64,000 nucleotides of DNA from Sporolactobacillus sp. THM7-4 (GTDB lineage Bacteria > Bacillota > Bacilli > Bacillales > Sporolactobacillaceae), in the NCBI RefSeq assembly GCF_004153165.1, contig NZ_SEMD01000006.1, positions 124,001 to 188,000 of the forward strand, read 5' to 3'. Below the pieces are notes generated by a model, which was given only the letters and a program-made list of their open reading frames with translations, had not been told where the DNA came from and ran no database searches. Both the position numbers and the translations under genes were made by a program. Within the stretch, counting starts at the first letter, position 1. Each line of letters begins with the position of its first letter. Below, in pieces: positions 7,573 through 17,333 of this stretch.

Positions 7573-7950
7573 TTACTCTTCCGAAAACGGATCCGTGTGT
7601 GTGCCGGTTAACTGTACGTCTACAATATCCCGGAAGGCAATCTCCCATGAAATTCCGAACCGGTCGCTGAACTTCAGGTACCGCCTGACAGGATCCGGTT
7701 TCAGGCAATACCCGGTCATCGTTTTAATTTTTCCATCCTTATAGTACTTCACGTCTGCCGGTTTGTTTTCGATTACGGCTTCATGGACGATTCGGCCGAT
7801 TTCTTCCCATTCCTGCTCATCCAGTTGCGGCCGGTCGATTTTCTTCATGCTGCTCTTGTGCTCGTTAAGCGCCCGGACGTGTTCCGGGAGCATCATCCGG
7901 CTGGATTCCCAGCGCAGATTCCATCCGGGTGTTAATTTACTGATTCTCAT
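7573..7950 (-). CDS. YolD-like family protein
   Basis: A 125-residue YolD-like protein (family members are partners of UvrX-type polymerases). Seen here: the front box MMLPEHVRAL, the helix LDEQEWEEIG, the YYKDGKIKTMTG strand pair and the closing FGISWEIAFRDIVDV segment. Its ATG overlaps the stop of the polymerase gene by 4 bases (ATGA), so the two are co-translated. It would be induced by DNA damage through the LexA boxes upstream of uvrX. The family's biochemical role is not established; it is usually tied to translesion synthesis by position only. Confidence 0.85.
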   Translation of the reverse strand: MRISKLTPGWNLRWESSRMMLPEHVRALNEHKSSMKKIDRPQLDEQEWEEIGRIVHEAVIENKPADVKYYKDGKIKTMTGYCLKPDPVRRYLKFSDRFGISWEIAFRDIVDVQLTGTHTDPFSEE

Positions 7951-9173
7951 TTATAGTGTCCCCCTATTTTCATAGCCCGTGCCCGGAGCTGGCTGGCCGG
8001 CATCAGTGAGGATCCCCGGAAGACGGCTGTTTTTCCATATTTCCGATAGATAGTGTCGACTGCAGCACTCAGTTTTTCTTTTTCCGCAAGATGCCCGAAC
8101 AGATCAAGCTGATAACAGTCCGCAGGCTGCAGGTCCGACAGAGTAATATCCACGCTGTGTACCGGCTGCCGGTCCCAGCTTTCCATAAACAGACGATCAG
8201 CCGCCCGGTAAATATCCATGCCGAAATGAGTGGCAAACGGCAGTTTGACCTGGCGCCGAAAACCTGTATGACGTTCAAAACTGCCAGATATCCCGACGGA
8301 GACGACATGACCCATGTAATTTTTTGACCGGGCGCGGTAAGCGACTTCTTCGCTAAGCTCCAGAAGAATCACCCGTATGTCTTTAAGTTCGGCGTAATCA
8401 CAGGGCAGGGTCATATGATGGCCGATCGCTTTCTGCCCGCCGAATGTTCCCGGTGAGACAGGCGATTGGTCAATCCCTCGGGCGGTCAGCCACAGGAGTT
8501 CGCCGTTTACACCCCATCTTTGCCGGAGAAGGTCAACCGGGAATCGGGCCAGGTGGCCGATCTTGCGGATCCCCATGCCGAGCAGATGCTGCTCCATCCG
8601 GTGCCCGACGCCGAACAGTTCGCCGATCGGCAGCGGCCACAGGTGTTTTTCAATATTTTGCTGATTCAGTTCAAAAATACCGGAAGCATTCTTTTTTCCA
8701 AAATGATCGCAGGCCATTTTCGCCAGCACTTTATTAGGCCCTATGCCAACTCTGGCGTAAATACCGGCCCGTTCCATGATCGTTTTCTGAATCTGTTCGG
8801 CGATCTCATGGGGAGATCCGAACAGGTGCACACTGCCCGTGACATCGATAAACTGCTCATCAATGGAATAGGGCTCGACAAGATCAGTAAATTGTTCGAG
8901 AAGTTGAGTGACCTGGATAGAAACGTCGATATAGTGCTGCATTCTTGGACGCCGGATAACCAGATCCGGACATTTTTGCAGCGCCTGACCGAGCGGTTCG
9001 GCCGTCGTAATGCCCCGTGCCTTGGCCAGAGGACAGGCAGCGAGAACGATACCGCTTCTTTGCCTCGGATCGCCCGCAACCACCAGCGGTTTATTTTTGA
9101 ACTCCGGATGATCCGCCTTTTCACATGAGGCGTAAAACGTCTGCATATCAATAAGAAAGATCACTCGATCCAT
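7947..9173 (-). CDS. uvrX: Y-family translesion DNA polymerase (UvrX type)
   Basis: A DNA polymerase V-like enzyme of 408 residues that copies past damaged bases. Catalytic carboxylates are visible: Asp 9 in LIDMQTFYASCE, and Asp 105 and Glu 106 in YSIDEQFID. The helix-hairpin-helix region (about 185-215, GELFGVGHR) and the little-finger domain follow. QLDLF at 355-359 is a textbook sliding-clamp binding motif. The start ATG 9173 has GAGGG 7 bases upstream. It is the first gene of an operon with yolD. Two LexA-like boxes in the promoter (9205-9256) indicate SOS control. Confidence 0.92.
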   Translation of the reverse strand: MDRVIFLIDMQTFYASCEKADHPEFKNKPLVVAGDPRQRSGIVLAACPLAKARGITTAEPLGQALQKCPDLVIRRPRMQHYIDVSIQVTQLLEQFTDLVEPYSIDEQFIDVTGSVHLFGSPHEIAEQIQKTIMERAGIYARVGIGPNKVLAKMACDHFGKKNASGIFELNQQNIEKHLWPLPIGELFGVGHRMEQHLLGMGIRKIGHLARFPVDLLRQRWGVNGELLWLTARGIDQSPVSPGTFGGQKAIGHHMTLPCDYAELKDIRVILLELSEEVAYRARSKNYMGHVVSVGISGSFERHTGFRRQVKLPFATHFGMDIYRAADRLFMESWDRQPVHSVDITLSDLQPADCYQLDLFGHLAEKEKLSAAVDTIYRKYGKTAVFRGSSLMPASQLRARAMKIGGHYK

Positions 9174-9204
9174 TATGAATCCCTCATTTTTTTAACTTGA
9201 TTCT

Positions 9205-9256
9205 ATTATACACGAATATGCGTTCTGATATAACAGGAAAATTAAAACATATGTTC
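9205..9256 (-). promoter_or_regulatory. uvrX promoter with two LexA-like operators
   Basis: The minus strand has a TATAAT -10 box (9210-9205). Box 1 at 9214-9225 reads GAAT-ATGC-GTTC and box 2 at 9245-9256 reads AAAC-ATAT-GTTC. Each matches the Gram-positive LexA core GAAC-N4-GTTC at 7 of 8 positions. Box 1 lies between -35 and -10 and box 2 is 31 bases upstream (about three helix turns), which would allow two LexA dimers on one face of the DNA. Confidence 0.65.
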
Positions 9257-9343
9257 TTCTTAGCCGAATAAACCCTGCCCATGTTTTCTCATTGGAGTCT
9301 GGTTAGTTATAATAAAAGGAATAATATGTTGGGGGTATAAGCC

Positions 9344-10597
9344 ATGGAACAATTTCACAATTTTCAGGATCAGCTCCGAAAATTTGCACGGCTCGCTATA
9401 AAAACGGGCGTCAATCTGCAGGAAGGGCAGGGGCTATATCTTGTCGCCCCGATCGAATCCGTTCAGTTTGCGAACCTTGTTACAGAGGAAGCTTACAAAG
9501 CAGGAGCTAAAGATGTTCTTCCTGATTGGACAGACGATACAACTGCTCTTCTCCGCTTTCAGCATGCCCCGCTTGAAGCCCTTGAAAATATCCCGTCGTG
9601 GAAATTTTATGCGCGAAACGAATTGGTAAAGGATAATTACACTGTTCTCAATATCTACGGTCCTGATCCGGACCTGCTGGAAAATGTTGATGGAAGCCGC
9701 GTCGCTGCTTTTATGAAGACCTATGTGCAGGGGATTACCGTATACAGAGAATATATGATGAAGCATAAGATTCAGTGGTCAATCGTGGCTTATCCGACCA
9801 TTGCCTGGTCAAAAAAGGTTTTTCCGGATAAACCGGTTGATGAAGCCCAGAATTTACTGATGAAAGAAATTCTGCGTATCAGCCGGGTATCCGGCAACGA
9901 TGATCCGGTAGCCGAATGGGAAGAGCATAATAAAAAATTGCATATCGCTACGGATTTTTTGAATAAGCAGAAATTCAGAAAACTGATTTATAAGGCAAAG
10001 GGAACGGATCTGACCATTGATTTGCCGGAAGGACATATCTGGTGGGGCGGTTCGGAGCCTGATGATTCAGGCATCCAGTTTAACCCGAACATTCCGACGG
10101 AAGAAGTGTTTACCTTGCCGCACAAAAATGGGGTAAACGGGACGGTTTCGAGCACTAAACCTTATAATTTCAACGGACAGATTATTGATCATTTTTCTCT
10201 TACCTTTAAGGACGGAGAAGTGGTGGACTTCAAAGCGGAAAAGGGACATGAGGCCTTAAAACATTTACTTGAGTCCGACGAAGGGGCACGGCACCTGGGT
10301 GAAGTCGCACTGGTTCCGCACCGTTCCCCGGTATCGGAATCAGGTCTGGTGTTTTATAATACTTTATTTGACGAAAATGCTTCCTGCCATCTGGCATTAG
10401 GGAAAGCTTACCCGACCTGCATCAGGGGCGGAAACAATATGAACGAAGAGCAGCTTGAGCAGGCCGGTGTAAATAACAGCATCGTCCACGAAGACTTTAT
10501 GGTTGGCTCGGCCGAACTCGATATCGACGGAGTAAAAGAAGATGGTACGAAGGTTGCGGTATTCCGCAAAGGTGCGTGGGCATTTTCCTTTGAATAA
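9344..10597 (+). CDS. M29 family aminopeptidase (AmpS/PepS type)
   Basis: A cytoplasmic metal-dependent aminopeptidase of 417 residues that removes N-terminal amino acids from peptides. Characteristic M29 segments are present: the YLVAPIES front, NPNIPTEEVF with a metal-binding Glu, LGEVALVPHRSPVS, LFDENASCHLALG, and VHEDFMVGS with the His and Asp ligands. The Glu in HEDF replaces the more usual Val between the two ligands. The ATG 9344 follows a GGGGG ribosome binding site. It is a single-gene unit, followed by a terminator at 10626-10659. Likely role: recycling amino acids from peptides. Confidence 0.9.
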   Translation: MEQFHNFQDQLRKFARLAIKTGVNLQEGQGLYLVAPIESVQFANLVTEEAYKAGAKDVLPDWTDDTTALLRFQHAPLEALENIPSWKFYARNELVKDNYTVLNIYGPDPDLLENVDGSRVAAFMKTYVQGITVYREYMMKHKIQWSIVAYPTIAWSKKVFPDKPVDEAQNLLMKEILRISRVSGNDDPVAEWEEHNKKLHIATDFLNKQKFRKLIYKAKGTDLTIDLPEGHIWWGGSEPDDSGIQFNPNIPTEEVFTLPHKNGVNGTVSSTKPYNFNGQIIDHFSLTFKDGEVVDFKAEKGHEALKHLLESDEGARHLGEVALVPHRSPVSESGLVFYNTLFDENASCHLALGKAYPTCIRGGNNMNEEQLEQAGVNNSIVHEDFMVGSAELDIDGVKEDGTKVAVFRKGAWAFSFE

Positions 10598-10625
10598 GTT
10601 GTTAAGCTGTTCAGGATATCATACG

Positions 10626-10659
10626 GCCGCCCCCGGGTTCCCCGACGGACGGCTTTTTT
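10626..10659 (+). terminator. Terminator of the M29 aminopeptidase gene
   Basis: A GC-rich hairpin (GCCG-CC arms with GG-CGGC, 10626-10653) followed by six T, 29 bases after the stop codon. Confidence 0.65.
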
Positions 10660-10770
10660 CAGTACCGGATCCGGCCTGCAGCCTGTTGCCAGTCTCGATG
10701 GCTCTATTATTGCGAACCTGTCAGGAAACTGATATTCTAGTGGCAATGACAAACAGAAGCGGGACGAGAT

Positions 10771-11838
10771 ATGATGAAGAAGAACCGGAGAACGATTCGC
10801 GGAAAGGGAAAGATCCTCCTGCTCCCGGATCTGGAAGACAGGCTCCAGAAAAAAGCCATGTCGTTCGTTAAAGAAAAACGCTATAATGAAGCCCGTTATC
10901 TTTTTGGCAAGATGCTGCAGCTTAACGAGTTTGATTTAAAAGGACTATACGGTTGGGCGATCTGTTCGGTCGAGATGGGTGAGTACCAGGAGGCAGAAAA
11001 GGCTGTTGTCCGTCTTTTACACGAAGAAACATCATACCGGGACGATGTGTTTCGTCTGTATCTGACCATACTGATCGAAAAGAAGGATTATCACCGGGCG
11101 CTTCTTGAAATTGATCGGGCAATGAAGCAAAAAAAGATCTCAAATGACCTGCATGCCTTCCTGAATCACTTAAAAAGATTTTGCGAGCTTCGGATCGATG
11201 AGCCGGGAGCGGTCGCTGAACATGAAACCGATCCGGCCATGATCAGGCATTCTGGACCGGAAAGAACGGCCTCTCCGGAACCGATCGACTGGTCGATTAT
11301 TGAACAGAACGACCCGGAAAATCAATTACTTGCGATTAAAAGCCTCGCCCATCAGCTGACAAAAGAAAATCTGCCGGAAATTGAACGTTTTCTCCTCGAT
11401 AAGCGTCAGAAAGCGGGAGTAAAGACGATGCTCATGTGTCTGGTTAAAGAAGAAAATCTGGCAGATGAGATAGCGGTATATAAGTTTGGGAAAGTGTATC
11501 ATGCTGTTCTCGACAGTCCGAATTTTCTTCACAAAGCGTTTGCCGACCAGATGGAAGAGCAGATTGAACGTGTGCTGAGTTCGGAGAATCCGACCCTTGC
11601 GCAGCTGGCTGTGAATATAGGAAGATTTTTCACGATGAACGTGTATCCTGCACCGATTGATCCTCCGTCAGCTATGGTTTGGGCTTGCACCTTTGCCATC
11701 CGTGCAGCTTCAGCCGGTGAAATGGAAGAAGGGGAGACAGAAAAATTACGCGAACTTTTCGGTGTGTCTGAAGAGGACATTGAGCGTGCCAATCGGATGT
11801 ATCATGAATTCGAAACTGATGAAAAAAACAATGCATGA
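10771..11838 (+). CDS. ysoA: TPR-repeat protein YsoA
   Basis: A cytoplasmic protein of 355 residues built of helix pairs typical of tetratricopeptide repeats (about residues 22-125, with spaced 'EARYLFGKMLQL', 'EAEKAVVRLL', 'ALLEIDRAM'). A second helical part follows after a polar linker (about 145-165). Position directly upstream of tig, together with length, identifies the B. subtilis ysoA counterpart. TPR proteins bind other proteins; YsoA's partner is unknown. The ATG 10771 has only a weak ribosome binding site (GACGAG), so ATG 10774 is equally possible. Confidence 0.8.
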   Translation: MMKKNRRTIRGKGKILLLPDLEDRLQKKAMSFVKEKRYNEARYLFGKMLQLNEFDLKGLYGWAICSVEMGEYQEAEKAVVRLLHEETSYRDDVFRLYLTILIEKKDYHRALLEIDRAMKQKKISNDLHAFLNHLKRFCELRIDEPGAVAEHETDPAMIRHSGPERTASPEPIDWSIIEQNDPENQLLAIKSLAHQLTKENLPEIERFLLDKRQKAGVKTMLMCLVKEENLADEIAVYKFGKVYHAVLDSPNFLHKAFADQMEEQIERVLSSENPTLAQLAVNIGRFFTMNVYPAPIDPPSAMVWACTFAIRAASAGEMEEGETEKLRELFGVSEEDIERANRMYHEFETDEKNNA

Positions 11839-12028
11839 TAAAATTAAGGAAAATAAGTTTTTCAACAGTTGGTCTTATGTTATAATGAAATGGTTGTCAT
11901 TGTTTTGCTAAAAGGTTGTATGGTGCTTTCAGACCGGCAAAACGAATGACTGATGTTCGTTCAATTATAAAGCAGAAAGTCATTGCACCTGCAAAAAGTA
12001 TGAAGATAGATGTTGGAGGTAAGAATAA

Positions 12029-13354
12029 ATGAGTGTAGAAGCAAAATGGGAAAAAAAAGAAGGCAACACGGGCACTCTGACGTTTGAAGTCGATGCCGAA
12101 AGCTTTAACAAGGCATTGGACAAGGCCTTCAAAAAAGTAGTTAAAAAGGTGACCGTGCCTGGCTTTCGCAAGGGACGTGTACCGCGGATGTTCTTTGAGC
12201 AGCGTTTTGGCGTTGAAGCTCTTTATGAAGACGCCATCGATTTTGTGCTGCCGGACGCTTATTCCGAAGCAGTTGATCAGACAGGTATTGAACCGGTTGA
12301 CAAGCCGCAGGTTGATGTAGAAGAAATCGGTAAGGGAAAGAAACTGGTTTTAAAAGCCGATGTAACGGTTAAACCTGAAGTTAAACTCGGTGACTATAAA
12401 GGCCTTGAGGTTATAGAAAAAAGCACGGAAGTAACCGATGAGGAAGTCGAACATGAAATCAAGCATCTGCAGGAACGGTACGCCGAACTTGTTGTCAAAG
12501 AAGACGGCAAGGTGGAAAAAGGCGACACTGTAGTGATGGATTTTGACGGTTACGTGGACGGCAAACCTTTTGAAGGCGGCAAGGCCGAAAATTACTCGCT
12601 GGAAGTGGGCTCAGGTTCTTTCATTCCCGGCTTCGAAGATCAGCTGGTTGGTCTGGAAGCCGGTGCGGAAAAGGATGTTGTGGTAACCTTTCCTGAGGAA
12701 TATCATGCTGAAGATCTGAAAGGAAAGGAAGCAACGTTCAAGGTCAGGATCCACGAAATAAAGACCAAACAGCTTCCTGAACTGGACGATGAATTTGCCA
12801 AGGACGTTGACGAAGATGTCGAAACATTTGCCGAGCTGAAAGAGAAAATCAAAAATCATCTGAAAGAACACAAAGAGTCGGATGCCGAAAACAGCAAACG
12901 CGACAGTGTGGTCGAACAGGCTGCAAATAATGCGGAAATGGATCTTCCTGAAGTGATGATCTCAACCGAGCAGGACAATCTGCTCAAGGAATTCGAACAG
13001 CGTATTCAGCAGCAGGGCATGACGCTTGATCTTTATACCAAGGTAGCCGGTATAGATAAAGATGCGCTCCGTGAACAGATGAAAGATGACGCCGAGAAAC
13101 GTGTGCGCGCAAATCTGACACTCGAAGCGATTGCGAAGGCTGAAAATATTGAGGCAAGTGATGAAGATGTTGAGGAAGAACTGAAGAAGATGTCCGAAGC
13201 CTATAAAATCGGTGTCGATCAGATGAAGGCGGCTCTCGGTGGTAGTACCGATCTGATTAAGAAAGACATCGCACTGCGCAAGGCTGTAGATTTCCTTGTT
13301 GAAAACAGCAGGCCAAAAGCGGAAACCAAAGAAGAAACGCCTGAAGAAGAATAA
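12029..13354 (+). CDS. tig: Trigger factor, ribosome-bound chaperone
   Basis: The first chaperone to meet new chains at the ribosome exit. This 441-residue protein has the ribosome-docking loop [10 protein letters not shown] (about 44-53) in the N-terminal domain, an FKBP-type prolyl isomerase domain (about 160-245, starting [14 protein letters not shown]), and a helical C-terminal chaperone domain ending in an acidic Glu-rich tail. ATG 12029 has GGAGG upstream. A TATAAT box at 11881-11886 is a likely -10 element. It is followed by the clpX and lonB protease genes, the usual quality-control cluster. Confidence 0.97.
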   Translation: MSVEAKWEKKEGNTGTLTFEVDAESFNKALDKAFKKVVKKVTVPGFRKGRVPRMFFEQRFGVEALYEDAIDFVLPDAYSEAVDQTGIEPVDKPQVDVEEIGKGKKLVLKADVTVKPEVKLGDYKGLEVIEKSTEVTDEEVEHEIKHLQERYAELVVKEDGKVEKGDTVVMDFDGYVDGKPFEGGKAENYSLEVGSGSFIPGFEDQLVGLEAGAEKDVVVTFPEEYHAEDLKGKEATFKVRIHEIKTKQLPELDDEFAKDVDEDVETFAELKEKIKNHLKEHKESDAENSKRDSVVEQAANNAEMDLPEVMISTEQDNLLKEFEQRIQQQGMTLDLYTKVAGIDKDALREQMKDDAEKRVRANLTLEAIAKAENIEASDEDVEEELKKMSEAYKIGVDQMKAALGGSTDLIKKDIALRKAVDFLVENSRPKAETKEETPEEE

Positions 13355-13878
13355 TCAACAGGATGCAGGAAACTGAAATTAGATTCGGCAGGATCACGTG
13401 ACACAGTTTTCGGACGGATTGTGCCCGGGCCGAATTGCCCGTCCTGACTTTCGTTACGTTTTTGAGCATATTCAGTTTAAAATAAGCAGGTGGGCAGATA
13501 CCGGTAACAGTATCAGTCCGCCACTTATTATTTTATTAAGGAACTGCCTTTCACATTCATAAGACTGTTTCCTTTTCATCGTACATAATTTGTCCGGAAA
13601 ATGCATATGGCTTATCGGAAGAGTTTTTTTATGTTACAATGCCTACATAAAGAAATCGAATCCAGCCAATTGCCGGCAGCAATCGGCCGGCAGAGGCCTG
13701 GATGCCCTTATCGACTTTGCAGCAAGGTGTTTGCAGGCTGATTAAAGATTGACAAAGAAAAAGGGCATTGTAAGAAAGAGCGTTCAGTTTTATCTTTTGC
13801 AGCCTCTATGTTACAGTTAACGGTGCTTCGCTCTTGGGTATGGTTTCAGTGGAAGATAGAATGAATAGGGGTGAAAAC
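13355..13878 (+). promoter_or_regulatory. tig-clpX intergenic region with structured leader
   Basis: This 520-base gap holds no gene. After a probable tig terminator (13481-13535) comes a TACAAT -10 box at 13635-13640, then a strong hairpin at 13661-13701 (a TTGCCGGC arm inside an outer TCCAG/CTGGA stem). Long-range complementarity joins ATGCCCTT (13702-13709) to AAGGGCAT (13761-13768). A second promoter-like pair, TTGACA at 13749-13754 and TAAGAA at 13771-13776 (16-base gap), lies inside the structure. The leader may affect clpX expression; that is inference. Confidence 0.45.
13481..13535 (+). terminator. Probable terminator after tig
   Basis: AATAAG (13481-13486) pairs with CTTATT (13524-13529), with GGTGG and ATAC stems inside, followed by a T-rich run. 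The stem is imperfect. Confidence 0.4.
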
Positions 13879-15150
13879 ATGTTTAAATTTAACGAAGAAA
13901 AAGGACAATTGAAATGCTCTTTCTGCGGAAAGACACAGGATCAGGTCCGAAAGCTCGTCGCCGGACCAGGGGTCTATATTTGTGATGAATGCATTGAATT
14001 ATGCACTGAAATTGTGGAAGAAGAACTGGGTACGGATGAAGAAGTTGAATTCAAAGATATACCTAAGCCACAGGAAATCTGCGCCATTCTCGAAGATTAT
14101 GTGATCGGACAGAATGAAGCAAAGAAAAGTTTATCCGTAGCCGTTTATAATCATTATAAAAGAATTAACACCAGGCAAAAGGCGGACGATGTGGAACTGG
14201 CAAAAAGTAACATTTTGATGATTGGGCCGACAGGGAGCGGGAAAACACTGCTCGCTCAAACATTGGCGCGTATCCTCAATGTTCCGTTCGCCATTGCGGA
14301 CGCTACATCGCTCACCGAAGCTGGCTATGTCGGTGAAGATGTTGAAAATATCCTTCTTAAGCTTATTCAGGCAGCGGATTATGACGTTGAAAAGGCTGAA
14401 AAAGGGATTATTTATATCGATGAAATTGATAAGATCGCCAGAAAATCCGAAAATCCTTCGATTACGCGAGACGTTTCCGGCGAAGGCGTTCAGCAGGCTC
14501 TTCTGAAGATTCTTGAAGGAACGGTGGCCAGCGTCCCGCCACAGGGCGGCCGCAAGCATCCGCATCAGGAATTTATCCAGATCGACACGACCAATATTCT
14601 CTTTATTTGTGGAGGCGCTTTTGATGGTATTGAACAAATTATCAAACGCCGCCTCGGCAAAAAAGTTATCGGCTTCGGTACCGGAGCAAAGAATCAGGAA
14701 CTTCACCGTGACGATGCATTGAAGCATGTTCTGCCCGAAGATTTGCTGAAGTTTGGCCTGATTCCTGAATTCATCGGCCGTCTTCCTGTCATCTCGACAC
14801 TCAATCAGCTCGATGAGAATGCGCTGATTGATATTCTGACCAAGCCGAAAAACGCGCTCGTCAAACAATACAAAAAATTGCTTGAACTGGATGACGTTGA
14901 GCTTGATTTTACGGATGACGCGCTTCGTGCCATAGCCAAGCTGGCTATTGAACGCAAAACCGGCGCCCGCGGGCTACGCTCGATCATTGAAGGAATGATG
15001 CTGGACGTCATGTATGAACTCCCTTCACGGGACGATATTGAAAAATGCACCATTACAAAAGCGACTGTAGACGGCAAGGAACGTCCGACGCTGCTTCTGA
15101 ATGATGGTACAACCGTCAAGAATATCGAAACCCCGAAGGAAAGTGCCTGA
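13879..15150 (+). CDS. clpX: ATP-dependent unfoldase ClpX
   Basis: The AAA+ ring that recognises and unfolds substrates for the ClpP peptidase. This 423-residue protein has the zinc-binding dimerisation domain (Cys 13, Cys 16, and CDEC near 35-38), Walker A GPTGSGKT at 116-123, Walker [11 protein letters not shown], and the GYVGEDVE pore loop. The start ATG 13879 was chosen over upstream in-frame codons because it gives the conserved [10 protein letters not shown] beginning and has AGGGGTG just upstream. clpP is not in the window. A terminator follows at 15174-15213. Confidence 0.98.
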   Translation: MFKFNEEKGQLKCSFCGKTQDQVRKLVAGPGVYICDECIELCTEIVEEELGTDEEVEFKDIPKPQEICAILEDYVIGQNEAKKSLSVAVYNHYKRINTRQKADDVELAKSNILMIGPTGSGKTLLAQTLARILNVPFAIADATSLTEAGYVGEDVENILLKLIQAADYDVEKAEKGIIYIDEIDKIARKSENPSITRDVSGEGVQQALLKILEGTVASVPPQGGRKHPHQEFIQIDTTNILFICGGAFDGIEQIIKRRLGKKVIGFGTGAKNQELHRDDALKHVLPEDLLKFGLIPEFIGRLPVISTLNQLDENALIDILTKPKNALVKQYKKLLELDDVELDFTDDALRAIAKLAIERKTGARGLRSIIEGMMLDVMYELPSRDDIEKCTITKATVDGKERPTLLLNDGTTVKNIETPKESA

Positions 15151-15173
15151 TCTGCCAAAACATAGTTCTGAAA

Positions 15174-15213
15174 CGGTGTTTCCCACCAAATGGCGGGAGA
15201 CGCCGCTTTTTTT
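15174..15213 (+). terminator. Terminator of clpX
   Basis: A 14-bp stem with a few G-T pairs and one mismatch (15174-15187 with 15192-15205), a 4-base loop and seven T. Confidence 0.88.
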
Positions 15214-15332
15214 GCCGCCGCTTGTTTAACAACGGCACCCACTGGAAATACTGGCCATTATGATTAAAAAGGAAAAAGCTGTCTGTCATATGATAAGAAC
15301 AGTCGTTGTTTCCTGTTTGGAGGCCGGTAAAA

Positions 15333-17051
15333 ATGGACTGGATGGTATTGCTGATTTTCACACAGATCTTTTTCGGCATTATTATTGGGCTTTATTTTTG
15401 GAGTTTGCTCCGAAGCCAGCACGTACAGCGAATATCTATTGACAAAGAATCCAGGAAGGAGTTGGAACAGCTGCGGAGGAAACGAAGTCAGGCGTTGTCC
15501 GAGCCGCTTTCTGAACGGATACGGCCGAAAACAATGGATGATGTGATCGGTCAGAAGGACGGCATTCAGGCGCTCCGTGCCGCATTATGTGGTTCTAATC
15601 CTCAGCATGTGATTATTTATGGCCCTCCCGGAGTCGGGAAAACGGCAGCGGCCCGCCTTGTTCTGGAAGAAGCCAGGAGAAATCCATTCTCTCCTTTTAA
15701 ACGTTCGGCGCCGTTTGTCGAACTGGATGGTGCGACGGCCAGGTTCGATGAACGCGGTATAGCCGACCCCCTGATCGGATCCGTACATGATCCGATTTAT
15801 CAGGGCGCAGGAGCCATGGGTCAGGCCGGGATCCCGCAGCCGAAGGAGGGTGCGGTGACTCATGCTCACGGAGGGGTGCTCTTTATTGATGAAATTGGGG
15901 AACTGCACCCGATTCAGCTGAACAAGCTGCTGAAAGTGCTTGAAGACCGGAAAGTTTTTCTTGAAAGTGCCTATTACAGTGAGGAAAACCATCAAATTCC
16001 GGCGTACATTCATGAGATTTTTCAGAAAGGTCTGCCGGCTGATTTTCGCCTGATCGGTGCGACAACGCGCCGTCCGGAAGAGATCCCCCCGGCGATTCGC
16101 TCACGCTGCCTCGAGATTTTCTTTAATGAACTGAGTCACAAGGATATTGAGCAAATTGCGCGGCGTGCTGCAGAAAAGCTCAATCTGGAGGTTCCCGGGG
16201 AGTGTATTGAGAGAATAGCGGACTATGCGAAAAACGGCCGTGAAGCCGTTAATATGATGCAGATCGCAGCAGGTGTGGCTGTTTCACAAAGCGAAAATGC
16301 GGACCGAATCAGTCTTGCGGAAATTGAGTGGGTAATCCAGTCCAGCCGCCTTACGCCTAAGCCTAATCGCAAAGTACCGGCTAAATCTGAAATCGGTCTG
16401 GTCAACGGGCTTGCTGTCTATGGTCCCGGTCGCGGCGTGTTGCTTGAGGTCGAGGCTGCAGCGGTAAAAAGCAGACACGGTGGAAGCGTGACGATAACCG
16501 GAATTGCTGAAGAGGAAACAGTCGGTTCATCCGGAAAGTCGATTACACGTAAAAGTATGGCGCGCGGTTCCGTTGAAAACGTACTGACCGTTTTAAACAG
16601 AATGGGATTTGCCGCCTATAAGTATCATATTCATGTGAACTTTCCGGGAGGCGCACTGGTAGACGGACCATCCGCAGGAATTTCGATGGCTGTTGCGATT
16701 TGTTCGGCGATTCTGAACCGAAGAGTCGACGCCTGCGTCGCGATGACGGGTGAACTGGGTCTTCACGGTCAGGTAAAACCGATCGGCGGTGTCATGGCCA
16801 AAGTCGAGGCGGCTGCCGAGGCGGGTGCAACAAGGGTCATCATTCCGAGAGAAAATATGCGTGAAGCTCTGAAAAACTATGCAAAAGTTGACGTGGTCCC
16901 TGTGGACACCTTACGGGACGTGCTTGAGATAGCCCTGCTTCCTCAGGAAGAGACGAAAGATCAAACGGACCCCCGTCCCTATTCTTCTCCTTTGGTTGAC
17001 AAATCGCTTTCCGCCCGGCCGGAATCCTCACGGGTTCAAAAAAACGGCTGA
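15333..17051 (+). CDS. lonB: ATP-dependent protease LonB
   Basis: A membrane-tethered Lon-type protease of 572 residues; in B. subtilis it acts in the forespore under sigma-F. The ATG 15333 has GGAGG 9 bases upstream and gives one N-terminal membrane helix (about residues 2-25). The AAA+ module has Walker A GPPGVGKT at 97-104 and GVLFIDEIGE as Walker B. The Lon peptidase domain has the Ser 447 (DGPSAG) and Lys 490 dyad, spaced 43 residues as in other Lon enzymes. It lacks the large N-terminal domain of LonA. In B. subtilis lonA follows directly; here it is absent. Confidence 0.95.
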   Translation: MDWMVLLIFTQIFFGIIIGLYFWSLLRSQHVQRISIDKESRKELEQLRRKRSQALSEPLSERIRPKTMDDVIGQKDGIQALRAALCGSNPQHVIIYGPPGVGKTAAARLVLEEARRNPFSPFKRSAPFVELDGATARFDERGIADPLIGSVHDPIYQGAGAMGQAGIPQPKEGAVTHAHGGVLFIDEIGELHPIQLNKLLKVLEDRKVFLESAYYSEENHQIPAYIHEIFQKGLPADFRLIGATTRRPEEIPPAIRSRCLEIFFNELSHKDIEQIARRAAEKLNLEVPGECIERIADYAKNGREAVNMMQIAAGVAVSQSENADRISLAEIEWVIQSSRLTPKPNRKVPAKSEIGLVNGLAVYGPGRGVLLEVEAAAVKSRHGGSVTITGIAEEETVGSSGKSITRKSMARGSVENVLTVLNRMGFAAYKYHIHVNFPGGALVDGPSAGISMAVAICSAILNRRVDACVAMTGELGLHGQVKPIGGVMAKVEAAAEAGATRVIIPRENMREALKNYAKVDVVPVDTLRDVLEIALLPQEETKDQTDPRPYSSPLVDKSLSARPESSRVQKNG

Positions 17052-17090
17052 ACTGTTCCGAGGACGAATGAGAATGATCATTTAAAATGT

Positions 17091-17119
17091 GGACCTGAAT
17101 CATCTAATCAGGTCCTTTT
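17091..17119 (+). terminator. Terminator of lonB
   Basis: GGACCTGA (17091-17098) and TCAGGTCC (17108-17115) form a perfect 8-bp stem followed by TTTT. Confidence 0.75.
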
Positions 17120-17158
17120 CCTGTACAAATGAGTAAACGATCAGAGATTGACCAGGTA

Positions 17159-17246
17159 TGACAAAAAACGAAGGCTCAGCCTGCGACCTGGCTTCGCCAG
17201 GATTTTTCAGCATAATGCATTTCTGTGTCAGGCTTTTTCTTTGTCA
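17159..17246. repeat. 88-bp nested inverted-repeat element
   Basis: Terminal arms TGACAAA (17159-17165) and TTTGTCA (17240-17246) enclose AGCCTG (17178-17183) with CAGGCT (17229-17234). An inner perfect hairpin CCTGGC-TTC-GCCAGG (17187-17201) is followed by ATTTTT and could itself act as a terminator. It sits between lonB and ysxC, exactly where lonA lies in B. subtilis. Its layout resembles a small non-autonomous mobile repeat, but no second copy was noticed in this window. Confidence 0.45.
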
Positions 17247-17333
17247 ATGAGGATTGGACAGCAATCAGGATATTAGGATAGAATAATCATGACACGCTGA
17301 ACGGACAAGCTACTCTTCAGGGGAGAAATTTGT

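Noticed and set aside
14131-14868. A 245-codon minus-strand frame inside clpX
   Set aside because: It lies fully opposite clpX, which has all ClpX motifs; the frame is a by-product of codon bias.
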